A DNA stretch of 23,439 bases from an uncultured Dorea sp. (lineage in GTDB: Bacteria; Bacillota; Clostridia; Lachnospirales; Lachnospiraceae), in assembly GCA_910589275.1 (NCBI GenBank), contig CAJUTH010000009.1, forward strand, positions 63,675 through 87,113. The letters run 5' to 3'. The notes beneath the pieces are model-generated. The model saw nothing but the letters and a program-made list of their open reading frames with translations. It was not told where the DNA came from and searched no databases. The translations under genes were made by a program, and so were the position numbers. This document shows positions 14,508-23,254 of the stretch, piece after piece (the stretch's first letter is position 1; the number at the start of each line of letters is the position of its first letter).

Positions 14508-16481
14508 TTACGCCTTTACCGTCGGCATATTTTCCTTCACCAGACCCGTTCTGTATGCCTCGATCAGTTCTTTCAGTTCGCTGATACGCTCCTGCATCCG
14601 TTTGCCGTTATCCGTATCTCCCACCAACTGCCGCCTTAAATACTGCTGTACCACCACTCTTCTAGACACGATATCCGTCTCATCTAAAATAGCGGCCTTC
14701 GCGGATGCCAGCGGTTCATGGGAGGTCAGGGTCAATCCATAGGAATTGTAGATCAGCGTATACCCGGCAATCCCGGTCGTCTTATGATAGGGCTTGGAAA
14801 ATCCTCCGTCAATGATCAGTACCTTTCCGCCGCATTTCACCGGATTCTCCCCCTCGCTGTGGTGAACCGGAACATGTCCGTTGATGATATGGGCGCATTC
14901 TCCGGACAGTCCGAACTCTCCCAGCACCAGTTCCGCCGTGGACGGCTCCTCCAACAGCTCGTAATACGCATTCTTCTGCTCTTTTCTCGCTGGTTTTTCC
15001 TTAATAAAATACCCCTCAAAGGTCGCCATCTTATTCCGGCCAAAGAGCGGCGAACCCGGAGCGCACCACAAAAACCACAAGATATCCTGCCCCTTCTTCT
15101 TCTCCTCCTGATTCAGGTCAAAAAACGCCCGCCGGACGTATTTTTCCAGAACCTCATAAAGCTCCCTGCCCTGATATTCCCTGCCGTAGATCTTCACCTT
15201 CTGTAAACTTCCGTCGGCATTCATCGGCATACAGGCATGGAACAAAAGATTCCCATTAAAGACCTTATACAGGCTGCCCTGTTTCAGCAGGAAATCCACA
15301 TGCTTCTGCAGTTTCTCACTGTTTAGGAATGCCCACACCAGTTTATCCACTACTTCCTGCTCCTTCTCAATCAGATCATAAGGGTGTTCCCTGTCCACCG
15401 TAGGGAATGTACAGTCCACCAGCGGATAGACCGCTCCGTCTACCTCAATCTCCTGCTTCTCATAGTCGATCTTGTGAAGGAGCTTCCTGCTCTCCATGCC
15501 AAACTCCGGATGCTCGTCTATCAGCTTCCCTTCCAGCTTGAACTGGATCGCTGCAATCGCTTTATGCATTTTCCTTTCCAGCAGCACCGACGGACTCACC
15601 TCCGGCGCAGGCTTTGCCCTAGAGTAAAAGGACTCCGGTATCATATCGTCCGTATAAGTCTCCATCGCGAATGTAGCAAGGGGCATCATATTGATTCCAT
15701 ATCCATCCTCCAGCACATCCATGTTGCTGTAACGAAGGCAGATGCGGATCACCGCTGCCACGCAGGCAGGCTGTCCGGCCGCCGCGCCCATCCACAAAAT
15801 ATCATGATTCCCCCACTGAATATCCAGCGTATGGTAATCCATCAAACGCTCCATGATCAGATGGGGATACGAACCTCTGTCAAAAATATCCCCTACAATA
15901 TGTAAATGATCCACGATCATGCGCTGAATCAGCTCGCACATTGCCACGATAAAATTCTCCGCCCTCCCAATCTCAATAATCGTCTGGATGATCGCCTCAT
16001 AATACTGCCCTTTATCCAAAACCTCTGATTTCTCCGTGATCAGTTCTTCTATTACATAGGCGTAATCCTTCGGCAGCGCCTTGCGCACCTTAGAGCGGGT
16101 ATATTTGGACGAAACCGTCTTGCAGATCTCGATCAGCCTATAAAGCGTCACCCGGTACCAGTCGTCCGTATCCAGCCCGTCCTTCTTGATCTGCTCTAAC
16201 TTCTCATGAGGATAATAAATCAGCGTTGCAACCGCCCTTTTCTCCGCCATCTCCAGCGTATGTCCGAATACGTCGTCAATCTTCTTGCGCACCGCGCCGG
16301 AGCCATTTTTCAGCACATGGGAAAATGCTTCATATTCCCCATGGATATCCGACATAAAATGCTCCGTTCCCTTGGGCAGATTAATGATCGACTGAAGGTT
16401 GATGATCTCTGTGGACGCCTTCGCGATTGTCGGATATAATTCCGCTAAATACTCCAAATAATTCTTCTCTTTCTTTTCCAT
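14508..16481 (-). CDS. fbp: Fructose-1,6-bisphosphatase, class III
   Basis: 657 aa, the usual size for the Firmicutes class III enzyme. It hydrolyses fructose-1,6-bisphosphate in gluconeogenesis and belongs to the calcineurin-like metallophosphatases. Metal-binding motifs are SDIHGEYEAF (44-53), GDIFDRG (197-203), GNHD (224-227) and, later, INGHVPVHHSEGENPVKCGGK with IIDGGFSKPY. The frame extends 13 codons further, but the ATG at 16481 has GGGAGG at ideal spacing. It is a single-gene unit that ends at the bidirectional terminator, and it is divergent from the esterase at 16713. It has no visible functional link to the Mo-hydroxylase regulon. Confidence 0.95.
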   Translation of the reverse strand: MEKKEKNYLEYLAELYPTIAKASTEIINLQSIINLPKGTEHFMSDIHGEYEAFSHVLKNGSGAVRKKIDDVFGHTLEMAEKRAVATLIYYPHEKLEQIKKDGLDTDDWYRVTLYRLIEICKTVSSKYTRSKVRKALPKDYAYVIEELITEKSEVLDKGQYYEAIIQTIIEIGRAENFIVAMCELIQRMIVDHLHIVGDIFDRGSYPHLIMERLMDYHTLDIQWGNHDILWMGAAAGQPACVAAVIRICLRYSNMDVLEDGYGINMMPLATFAMETYTDDMIPESFYSRAKPAPEVSPSVLLERKMHKAIAAIQFKLEGKLIDEHPEFGMESRKLLHKIDYEKQEIEVDGAVYPLVDCTFPTVDREHPYDLIEKEQEVVDKLVWAFLNSEKLQKHVDFLLKQGSLYKVFNGNLLFHACMPMNADGSLQKVKIYGREYQGRELYEVLEKYVRRAFFDLNQEEKKKGQDILWFLWCAPGSPLFGRNKMATFEGYFIKEKPARKEQKNAYYELLEEPSTAELVLGEFGLSGECAHIINGHVPVHHSEGENPVKCGGKVLIIDGGFSKPYHKTTGIAGYTLIYNSYGLTLTSHEPLASAKAAILDETDIVSRRVVVQQYLRRQLVGDTDNGKRMQERISELKELIEAYRTGLVKENMPTVKA

Positions 16482-16536
16482 GATTTTCCTCCCAATACCA
16501 TACAAAATCCTTTCTTCCACTTTATCACCATTCCTC

Positions 16537-16566
16537 TTATAAGTCCAGATTTTGCTACAATTGCAA
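16537..16566 (-). promoter_or_regulatory. Weak candidate promoter of fbp
   Basis: On the minus strand, TTGCAA (16566-16561) and TTATAA (16542-16537) are 18 bases apart, roughly 55 bases before the fbp ATG. The 7-bp inverted repeat ATTTTGC-N7-GCAAAAT at 16549-16569 overlaps it and could be an operator. The match is moderate. Confidence 0.35.
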
Positions 16567-16647
16567 AATTACAATTCACTGGGCAGTCGATAAACAGCGG
16601 ATTGAATCAGGCTATACCCTCTAAGCAGACAAGCAACATTTTCACAA

Positions 16648-16676
16648 TTGAATTTTATATATGATTGTGGTATATT
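16648..16676 (+). promoter_or_regulatory. Sigma-A promoter of the first esterase gene
   Basis: TTGAAT and TATATT are separated by 17 bases, with an extended -10 (TGG before TATATT). It lies about 37 bases before the ATG at 16713. Confidence 0.65.
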
Positions 16677-16712
16677 TTCTCAGAAAGCATTTGAAACAAG
16701 GAGGGACAGCTC

Positions 16713-17483
16713 ATGGTAAAGAAATGGAATGTTACCATACCGAAGCTTACCGGGCACGAAGAGAGACGTGCCTATCTTTATCTCCCGGCATCCTACCGCT
16801 ATCATGTAGAAAAACGTTATCCTGTTCTGTATATGTTCGACGGACACAATGTATTTTTTGATGAGGACGCCACCTATGGCAAATGCTGGGGCATGAAAGA
16901 ATACATGGATTACACCAGAACCCAGATGATCATTGCCGCGGTGGAATGCAACCACAGCCCGGACCACGGACGCTTAAAAGAGTATTCCCCTTTCGACTTT
17001 TCCGATCCGGGATTCGGAGATATCAAGGGCAAAGGCAGACTGACTATGGACTGGATGGTCAAATACTTTAAACCCTTCATCGACCGCACCTACCGCACGG
17101 TCCCGGACAGAAACCATACTTTTATCGCCGGAAGCTCTATGGGCGGACTGATGAGCCTCTACGCCCTGTTTGCCTACAACCGCACTTTTTCCAGAGCGGC
17201 GGCCCTCTCTCCCTCTCTCTGGACAAACCCGGAGGAAATTGAGCGTATGATCCGGACAAAATCCATCCGCAAGGGCTCCGTTCTCTATATGGACTACGGC
17301 TCTAACGAACTGGCGAACCACAGCAGAATGATAGAAGCGTACGGCAGGGTATGCTCTCTTCTGCTTGAAAGGAACATCCATCTCACCAGCCGGATCGTAC
17401 CGGACGGCTCCCACTGCGAAGCAAGCTGGGAGAGGCAGGTTCCATTTTTCATAAACACGCTGCTCTATGATCTAGACGAATAG
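16713..17483 (+). CDS. Alpha/beta-hydrolase esterase (esterase D/enterochelin esterase-like)
   Basis: 256 aa, cytosolic, no signal peptide. It shows the putative-esterase fold: RRAYLYLPASY and YPVLYMFDGHNVFFD early, the nucleophile elbow GSSMGG with Ser142, and a catalytic His near 234 (GSHCEASW). YMDYGSNE near residue 200 may carry the acid. The start has AAGGAGGGAC upstream. Relatives cleave acyl, acetyl-sugar or thioester-type substrates; the real substrate is unknown. It is followed after about 110 bases by another hydrolase with its own promoter, then by an ATP-grasp gene, suggesting a shared but unnamed role. Confidence 0.8.
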   Translation: MVKKWNVTIPKLTGHEERRAYLYLPASYRYHVEKRYPVLYMFDGHNVFFDEDATYGKCWGMKEYMDYTRTQMIIAAVECNHSPDHGRLKEYSPFDFSDPGFGDIKGKGRLTMDWMVKYFKPFIDRTYRTVPDRNHTFIAGSSMGGLMSLYALFAYNRTFSRAAALSPSLWTNPEEIERMIRTKSIRKGSVLYMDYGSNELANHSRMIEAYGRVCSLLLERNIHLTSRIVPDGSHCEASWERQVPFFINTLLYDLDE

Positions 17484-17513
17484 GGGAATAGAATTTAAAA
17501 AAAATAGAAAAGC

Positions 17514-17542
17514 TTGATTTACAAAGTATTTTTTGCTATTAT
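17514..17542 (+). promoter_or_regulatory. Sigma-A promoter of the second esterase gene
   Basis: TTGATT and TATTAT are separated by exactly 17 bases and lie about 50 bases before the ATG at 17594. The second hydrolase and the ATP-grasp gene can therefore be expressed separately from the first esterase. Confidence 0.6.
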
Positions 17543-17593
17543 TACTTTAGCACATTACCGTGTTAGATCAAAGAAAGGATGAGATTACTTCTT

Positions 17594-18352
17594 ATGGAAA
17601 CGCAATACATAAAAAATTACAGCCCTGCGCTGAATAAAGACATGGAATGCAAGATTTACGGACATGCCGGCAGGCCGGTTCTTTTTATTCCCTGTCAGGA
17701 CGGCCGCTTTTTCGACTTTGAGAATTTTCACATGACGGATGCATGGAGTCCCTGGATCGACGCCGGACGCGTCATGGTCTTTTCTATTGATACCATCGAT
17801 GCAGAGACCTGGTCCAACAAAACCGGCGATCCGCGCTGGCGCAGCGAACGCTTTGAAGCATGGATTACCTATATCACCAATGAACTGGCGCCCATGATTC
17901 AGTCTATCACAAAAGAACGGAACGGATGGGAGGGAAATCCCGGCATCCTTACCTTTGGATGCAGCCTCGGCGCCACCCACGCCGCCAATTTGTTCTTCCG
18001 CCGTCCGGATCTGTTCGACGGAACCCTCGCCTTAAGCGGTATCTACACAGCCGACTACGGCTTTGACGGATATATGGACGGTCTGGTCTACAACAACTCG
18101 CCGGTTCACTATCTGGCAAATATGCCCGAAGACCACCCCTATATTGAGATGTACAACCAGCGAAAAGGCATCATCTGCGTGGGACAGGGCCCTTGGGAAA
18201 TACCCCAGTCTACCTTCCAGCTCAAGCAGATCCTTGAGAGCAAAGGCATCCATGTATGGGTGGATATCTGGGGATACGACGTAGCCCACGACTGGGACTG
18301 GTGGTATAAGCAGGTCGCCTATTTTGTGCCATATCTGCTGGGCGACAGATAA
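17594..18352 (+). CDS. Second alpha/beta-hydrolase esterase
   Basis: About 252 aa. The nucleophile elbow GCSLGA puts Ser124 in the middle, and a His near 232 (VAHDWDWW) closes the triad. An N-terminal block, YGHAGRPVLFIPCQDGRFFDFENF, is typical of a Firmicutes subgroup of esterases. It is only distantly similar to the preceding esterase, so it is not a recent duplicate. Translation may start at 17579, but the ATG there almost touches its AAAGG; 17594 (METQYIKNYS) matches family starts better. The ATP-grasp gene begins 40 bases after its stop. Function unknown beyond hydrolase activity. Confidence 0.75.
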   Translation: METQYIKNYSPALNKDMECKIYGHAGRPVLFIPCQDGRFFDFENFHMTDAWSPWIDAGRVMVFSIDTIDAETWSNKTGDPRWRSERFEAWITYITNELAPMIQSITKERNGWEGNPGILTFGCSLGATHAANLFFRRPDLFDGTLALSGIYTADYGFDGYMDGLVYNNSPVHYLANMPEDHPYIEMYNQRKGIICVGQGPWEIPQSTFQLKQILESKGIHVWVDIWGYDVAHDWDWWYKQVAYFVPYLLGDR

Positions 18353-18391
18353 GAGAACAGCCGACAAAAGATAATGGAAAAGGAGTATGCC

Positions 18392-19648
18392 ATGAGTAAT
18401 TTTATTTTTATTTCCCCCAATTTCCCTACCAATTACTGGATGTTCTGCAAGGAGCTTAAGAATAACGGACTGAATGTCTTAGGAATCGGCGACCAGCCCT
18501 ACGACGAATTAAGCTATGAGTTAAAAGACAGCTTAAACGAATATTACAAAGTAGACAGTCTGGAGAATTATGACGACGTATACCGCGCCGTGGCATTTTT
18601 CATCCACAAATACGGACGCATTGACTGGCTCGAATCCAACAATGAATACTGGCTGGAGCAGAACGCAAGACTGCGCAGTGATTTCAATATAACTAGCGGT
18701 TTCCAGATCGAAGACATCCCCCGCATCAAATTCAAATCCAAGATGAAAAAATACTACCAGAAGGCGGGGATCCCAACCGCACGCTTCTACCTGACCGGCA
18801 CCCTCGCAGGCTCGAAATCATTTGCAAAAAAGGTGGGCTACCCTATCATTGCCAAGCCGGACAACGGAGTCGGCGCTTCCGATACCCACCGGATTGGCAG
18901 CGATGAGGAACTGACGGCATTTTTTGGCACAAGGGAGCCGGGAGTAACCTACATTCTGGAAGAGTATATTGACGCCGCTGTCAATTCCTACGACGCCATT
19001 ATCGATTCCAACGGCGAACCGCTCTTTGAGACTGGAAATGTAACGCCCAATTCCATCATGGATATTGTAAATACTCTGGATAATTCCATTTACTATATCG
19101 TAAAAGACCTGCCGGAGGATACCAGAAAAGCGGGCCGCGCGGCTGTCAAAAGCTTCGGGGTGAAGAGCCGCTTCATCCACTTTGAATTTTTCCGTCTGTT
19201 AAGCGACCACAAAGGCATGGGAAAAAAAGGCGACGTGGTAGCCCTTGAGGTAAATATGCGCCCTTGCGGCGGTTTTACGCCGGATATGATCAATTTCGGC
19301 CACAGCACCAACGTTTATAAGATCTGGGCGGATATGATTGCCTTTGACAAGTCTACGGTACCAAGCGGCGACGACAAATTCTGCGCCTACGCCGGTCTTA
19401 GGGACGGCAAAAACTTCGTCATGGGTCATCGGGATATCATGAAAAAATACGGCAAAAACATGAAAATGGTAGAGCGGATCCCGGACGCGCTCTCCGGCGC
19501 CATGGGGAACCAGATGTATGTGGCAACCTTCGACACCGAAGAAGAAATGAATGATTTCTACTCCCATGTCTTAGAGTGCAGGCAGGACGAAACGCCCGCA
19601 AGGAAAGCCTCTCCAGCGAAGCAGAGAACTAAGAAGGCAACTGCCTGA
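18392..19648 (+). CDS. ATP-grasp domain ligase
   Basis: About 418 aa. A Rossmann-like pre-ATP-grasp domain (MSNFIFISPNFPTNYWMF) is followed by an ATP-grasp core: GYPIIAKPDNGVGASDTHRI is the glycine-rich ATP loop, YILEEYIDA the adenine-side strand, and VVALEVNMRPCGG the Mg-binding Glu-x-Asn. Such enzymes join a carboxylate to an amine or thiol using ATP. The start at 18392 has AAGGAG seven bases upstream; the ATG at 18374 lacks one. The C-terminus is a short Lys/Ala-rich tail (RKASPAKQRTKKATA), possibly flexible or nucleic-acid-binding. Substrates cannot be read. The esterase neighbours could release or edit the acyl product. Confidence 0.8.
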   Translation: MSNFIFISPNFPTNYWMFCKELKNNGLNVLGIGDQPYDELSYELKDSLNEYYKVDSLENYDDVYRAVAFFIHKYGRIDWLESNNEYWLEQNARLRSDFNITSGFQIEDIPRIKFKSKMKKYYQKAGIPTARFYLTGTLAGSKSFAKKVGYPIIAKPDNGVGASDTHRIGSDEELTAFFGTREPGVTYILEEYIDAAVNSYDAIIDSNGEPLFETGNVTPNSIMDIVNTLDNSIYYIVKDLPEDTRKAGRAAVKSFGVKSRFIHFEFFRLLSDHKGMGKKGDVVALEVNMRPCGGFTPDMINFGHSTNVYKIWADMIAFDKSTVPSGDDKFCAYAGLRDGKNFVMGHRDIMKKYGKNMKMVERIPDALSGAMGNQMYVATFDTEEEMNDFYSHVLECRQDETPARKASPAKQRTKKATA

Positions 19649-19669
19649 TTATAGAAAGAAGACCTTCCG

Positions 19670-19708
19670 CCGCCTGGCCGCCTGATATGAAACGTACCAG
19701 CCAGGCGG
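19670..19708 (+). other. GC-rich stem-loop between ATP-grasp and radical SAM genes
   Basis: A 9-bp perfect inverted repeat CCGCCTGGC/GCCAGGCGG spans a 21-base loop. No U-run follows, so it is not a standard intrinsic terminator. It may slow read-through, protect mRNA ends, or be an operator. Confidence 0.5.
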
Positions 19709-19757
19709 ACGGCCTGCCACACAGCACCGTTTCAGCAGATAAGGAGCCGATAGCTTT

Positions 19758-20651
19758 ATGGAAGAATGCAGAATATGTCCGCGCAATTGCGGGGCAGACA
19801 GAAAACAAGGCAAAACAGGCGTCTGCCAGGAAACTAACAGACTCCGTGTAGCAAGAGCAGCCTTACATATGTGGGAAGAGCCCTGTATCTCCGGGAAAGA
19901 AGGCTCCGGAACGGTATTTTTTACCGGTTGTAATTTAAGGTGCGTCTACTGCCAGAACTATGAACTTTCCCGAAGCAGAACCGGAAAAGAAATTACAGAG
20001 TCCCGGCTGGCAGAGATCTTTCTAGAACTTCAGGACAAGGGAGCAAATAACATCAACCTAGTAACGCCCACACATTTCATCCCGCAGATCCTAAGGGCGC
20101 TTCAGTCTGCAAAATCACAGGGGCTCTGTATTCCCACGGTGTACAACAGCAGCGGATATGAGTGCGTGGACTCCCTAAAAATGCTGGAAGGGCTGGTGGA
20201 TATCTATCTCCCTGATTTTAAATACTGGAATAGCGAAACGGCCGAGCGGTACTGCGCGGCAGCGGATTACCCGGCCTTTGTAAAAGAAGCTATAAAAGAA
20301 ATGGTACGCCAGACCGGAGAGGCCGCCTTTGACGAGAGGGGCATGATGACAAAGGGCGTAATCGTGCGCCTCCTTCTGTTACCGGGAAAGCTGTCTGAAA
20401 CAAAAGAAATCGTCAAATACCTGTATGGGACCTATGGCGGCAGCATCTATATAAGTCTTATGAATCAGTACACGCCTCTTGACACACTGGACAAACAAAA
20501 ATTCCCGGAACTCGCTCGCCGGGTAACAAAAAGAGAATATGAAAAGCTGATTGATTACGCAATAGAACTCGGAGTAGAGCATGCCTTTATACAGGAAGAT
20601 GGAACGGCAGAAGAAAGCTTTATCCCGGATTTCACGCTGGAAGGCGTCTGA
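19758..20651 (+). CDS. PflX-like radical SAM protein
   Basis: 297 aa. The radical SAM cluster motif is CNLRCVYC (Cys58, Cys62, Cys65), preceded by GTVFFTG. An N-terminal cysteine set (Cys4, Cys7, Cys11, Cys23: CRICPRNCGADRKQGKTGVC) suggests an extra metal or Fe-S site. This matches the family named PflX, related to pyruvate formate-lyase activators, whose substrate is not known in general. AAGGAG lies eleven bases before the ATG, a little long. No glycyl-radical enzyme lies nearby, so it is unlikely to be a dedicated activase. It is 109 bases after the ATP-grasp gene and may be a separate unit. Confidence 0.8.
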   Translation: MEECRICPRNCGADRKQGKTGVCQETNRLRVARAALHMWEEPCISGKEGSGTVFFTGCNLRCVYCQNYELSRSRTGKEITESRLAEIFLELQDKGANNINLVTPTHFIPQILRALQSAKSQGLCIPTVYNSSGYECVDSLKMLEGLVDIYLPDFKYWNSETAERYCAAADYPAFVKEAIKEMVRQTGEAAFDERGMMTKGVIVRLLLLPGKLSETKEIVKYLYGTYGGSIYISLMNQYTPLDTLDKQKFPELARRVTKREYEKLIDYAIELGVEHAFIQEDGTAEESFIPDFTLEGV

Positions 20652-20741
20652 CTGCGCCCTGATTTTTTACTGTTCTTTCCCAAAAAATCTTTCCAAAATT
20701 ATACATCTTTAACAAAATTACAGAATGCACTCTAATTTTTC

Positions 20742-20770
20742 TTGCATTTTCTCATTCCCAAGAGTATGAT
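20742..20770 (+). promoter_or_regulatory. Sigma-A promoter of the 177-aa/cstA unit
   Basis: TTGCAT and TATGAT are separated by 17 bases; the predicted start is near 20777. The -10 overlaps the inverted repeat at 20766-20792, so a repressor or regulator may act here. Confidence 0.6.
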
Positions 20771-20792
20771 AAAAAAGAATTTACTTTATCAT
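20766..20792. promoter_or_regulatory. Operator-like palindrome ATGATAAA-N11-TTTATCAT
   Basis: Perfect 8-bp arms cover the -10 element and the predicted transcription start. The placement fits a repressor site; the regulator is not in this window. A small RNA hairpin is an alternative. Confidence 0.5.
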
Positions 20793-20812
20793 GCTAATAC
20801 AGCAAAACGGAA

Positions 20813-20851
20813 TCACTTCTATATTTACATAGAATATGCTTCCGGAAGTGA
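20813..20851 (+). other. Leader with two mutually exclusive stem-loops
   Basis: TCACTTC (20813-20819) can pair with GAAGTGA (20845-20851), while TTCTAT (20817-20822) pairs with ATAGAA (20829-20834). A palindrome CTTCCGGAAG lies at 20839-20848. Together they form a leader of about 130 nt upstream of the small gene. There is no recognised riboswitch match. Confidence 0.35.
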
Positions 20852-20908
20852 AGATATCAGTTATAAAGACTTCCCTGTATGAGCATGGCCATAAGGAGAC
20901 AACTACAT

Positions 20909-21442
20909 ATGACAGGAACCAAACTATTAGAGCAGCTGCTTGATTCTTATCAATCCAGTTACGATATAGCGAAGCCCTTTGATATCAATGGGGATGTCTA
21001 TGACGCGTATGCAAGCTTCAATGTAACCAGTGCCAAATATGTCCTTATAAAAAAGGCAGAACTATGGCGGGCGAATTGTTTCGAGCATACGTTTTTTCGT
21101 TGTACGGACTGTCTGACCCCAGAACAGCTTGCAGATTTCCGCAACCATATCACAGACTTTATCGAACCGGAGCTGATCCGGAATCAGAAGAAATACCCGG
21201 AAAAGAACCACATGTATTCCTATATCACAGGAATCTTTCTCTGTGAAAACGGCCTGCCGGAACACATAAAAAACGAAGTGCGGCGTTTCCGCTACACCAA
21301 AAACTACCTGCTCGGCATCCGGGGCTACTCTCAGGCGCGCCTGCTGGTATTCGACTTAAAGAACTTGGCAATATGCGGAAATGCGGCGGCAAAAGATTTA
21401 GTAAAGGGCTATAACAAGGCCGGAATACTCCGGTCTGTTTAG
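20909..21442 (+). CDS. Unrecognised protein of 177 aa upstream of cstA
   Basis: 177 aa, soluble by appearance. AAGGAG lies ten bases before the ATG at 20909 (MTGTKLLEQLLDSYQSSYD); an ATG 30 bases earlier lacks a site. It contains a mixed alpha/beta region with repeated aromatic and charged residues (FDINGDVYDAYASFNVTSAKYVL, RRFRYTKNYLLGIRGYSQARLLVFDL) and three Cys. I do not recognise a family or a catalytic motif. It is followed by cstA after 75 bases and shares its promoter, so a role in regulating or assisting CstA-linked carbon-starvation uptake is plausible but unsupported. Confidence 0.65.
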   Translation: MTGTKLLEQLLDSYQSSYDIAKPFDINGDVYDAYASFNVTSAKYVLIKKAELWRANCFEHTFFRCTDCLTPEQLADFRNHITDFIEPELIRNQKKYPEKNHMYSYITGIFLCENGLPEHIKNEVRRFRYTKNYLLGIRGYSQARLLVFDLKNLAICGNAAAKDLVKGYNKAGILRSV

Positions 21443-21517
21443 CAATAAAGTTACGTGCGGCATTACAAACAGTTACGCAAAGCTGCACAATCAAAAGAGA
21501 ATGAGGAGGAATGAACT

Positions 21518-23254
21518 ATGAACAGTATTGCAGTACTCGTTATCGGCATTGCAATCCTAGCCATTGCCTATGTTACCTATGGCAAATGGCTTGCAAACCA
21601 GTGGGGGATCGACCCTTCTAAGGAAACCCCTTCCCACACGGAGGAAGACGGCGTGGACTATGTCCCGGCAAAGGCTCCGGTTCTGATGGGACACCATTTT
21701 TCGTCCATCGCAGGGGCAGGTCCGATCAACGGCCCCATTCAGGCAGCGGTATTTGGCTGGATCCCGGTGCTTTTATGGATTCTGATCGGAGGAATCTTCT
21801 TCGGCGCCGTCCATGATTTCGGCGCGCTATTTGCATCCATTCGGAATAAGGGACAGTCCATCGGCGAGGTTATCGCTACAACCATGGGCGGGAAAGCAAA
21901 GAAGCTATTTATCATCTTTTCCTACCTGACGCTGATTCTGGTGGTAGCCGCATTTGCATCCATCGTTGCAAATACATTTATGGCTACCTATGATGAAAAC
22001 GGAGCTGTGAACCTAGCGGCAAGCGCTTCTAATGCGTCGACCGCCATGATTTCCATCATGTTCATCATCATCGCCGTTGTATTTGGATTCTTTGTATACC
22101 GGAAAAATATGGGGCTTGGCCTCTCTACCATCATCGGGGTTGCGGCTATCATCCTCTGTATGGCGGTGGGCCTGAACTGGCATCCGATTTACTTAAGCAA
22201 TACCACATGGATGATTATCGTAGGAATCTATATCACCGTCGCGTCGGTAACGCCGGTATGGATCCTTCTGCAGCCAAGGGATTATTTGAGCTCTTTCCTG
22301 CTGTACTTTATGATGATTGTTGCCGTTGTAGGCATCATCGGCGGCGGCATTGCGGGCGGCGCCCAGATGGATATTCCGGCGTTTACAGGCTTTAAAGATA
22401 CCCTTGCCCCCACAGGGACTTCGCTGGGCTACATGTTCCCGGCCCTGTTCGTAACCATTGCATGCGGAGCCATTTCCGGCTTCCATTCACTGGTAGGCTC
22501 CGGAACCACGGCAAAGCAGTTAAATAACGAAAAGGATGCCCGTCCGATCGCATACGGCGGTATGCTGATCGAATGTGCACTGGCTATCATTTCCCTGTGT
22601 GCAGTAGGCTATGTATGGTCTGAGTACGCCGCTGGGGAAACCGTAACGCCTACCGTCGTATTCGCATCCGGTATTTCCAGAATGGTAAGCTCCATTCCCG
22701 GACTTGCAGGAACAGAGCAGATCGCATACTCCTTGCTGGTATTAACGGTATCCGCCTTCTGTCTGACTTCCTTAGATACCGCGACCCGCCTTGCGCGCTA
22801 TATGTTTCAGGAGTTCTGGCTGGAACCGGGCGAAACTATTGAAAATACCACAGGATATAAGAAAGTCCTGACAAATCCGCTTGTTTCCACCATCATTACC
22901 GTGGTGCTGGGCATCGCCCTCGGCCTCACCGGCTACGCAAACGTATGGCCGCTGTTTGGTGCCGCCAACCAGCTCCTTGCCGCATTAGGCTTACTTGCCG
23001 TCGCCACATGGCTTGGCAAAGCCGGGAAAAACAATAAGATGTTCTATCTCCCGATGGCATTTATGCTGGTGGTAACCATTACCTCCCTGTGCTTCACGCT
23101 GAAAGCGAACTTCGCGGGGATCTCCGCCGGCGGCGCAGGAGTTACATGGTGTGTGATCCGCGCGGTAATCGCCCTGCTCCTGATTGTTCTTGCAGTAATT
23201 CTTGCAATCGACGGAATCAAAACCATGTCGGGGCAGAAGAAATCTGTATCATAA
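21518..23254 (+). CDS. cstA: CstA-type carbon starvation protein (peptide/pyruvate transporter family)
   Basis: 578 aa with more than a dozen hydrophobic segments. The N-terminal region (MNSIAVLVIGIAILAIAYV, then APVLMGHHFSSIAGAGPINGP and VHDFGALFASIRNKGQSIGEVI) is diagnostic of CstA. Family members take up pyruvate or peptides under carbon limitation. It is shorter than E. coli CstA (about 700 aa), which is usual in Firmicutes. GGAGGA precedes the ATG. It is downstream of the 177-aa gene and followed by palindromic DNA. No LytTR regulator is visible here. Confidence 0.93.
   Translation: MNSIAVLVIGIAILAIAYVTYGKWLANQWGIDPSKETPSHTEEDGVDYVPAKAPVLMGHHFSSIAGAGPINGPIQAAVFGWIPVLLWILIGGIFFGAVHDFGALFASIRNKGQSIGEVIATTMGGKAKKLFIIFSYLTLILVVAAFASIVANTFMATYDENGAVNLAASASNASTAMISIMFIIIAVVFGFFVYRKNMGLGLSTIIGVAAIILCMAVGLNWHPIYLSNTTWMIIVGIYITVASVTPVWILLQPRDYLSSFLLYFMMIVAVVGIIGGGIAGGAQMDIPAFTGFKDTLAPTGTSLGYMFPALFVTIACGAISGFHSLVGSGTTAKQLNNEKDARPIAYGGMLIECALAIISLCAVGYVWSEYAAGETVTPTVVFASGISRMVSSIPGLAGTEQIAYSLLVLTVSAFCLTSLDTATRLARYMFQEFWLEPGETIENTTGYKKVLTNPLVSTIITVVLGIALGLTGYANVWPLFGAANQLLAALGLLAVATWLGKAGKNNKMFYLPMAFMLVVTITSLCFTLKANFAGISAGGAGVTWCVIRAVIALLLIVLAVILAIDGIKTMSGQKKSVS

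Noticed and set aside
14837..15905. Long open frames opposite fbp
   Set aside because: They have no ribosome binding site or recognisable protein features and are shadows of the strongly conserved fbp coding frame.
18317..18331. Minus-strand TGGCACAAAATAGGC, a possible sigma-54 promoter
   Set aside because: It lies inside the second esterase, points against that gene and has no minus-strand gene downstream for over 1.8 kb; the -12 half is weaker than in the three real candidates.
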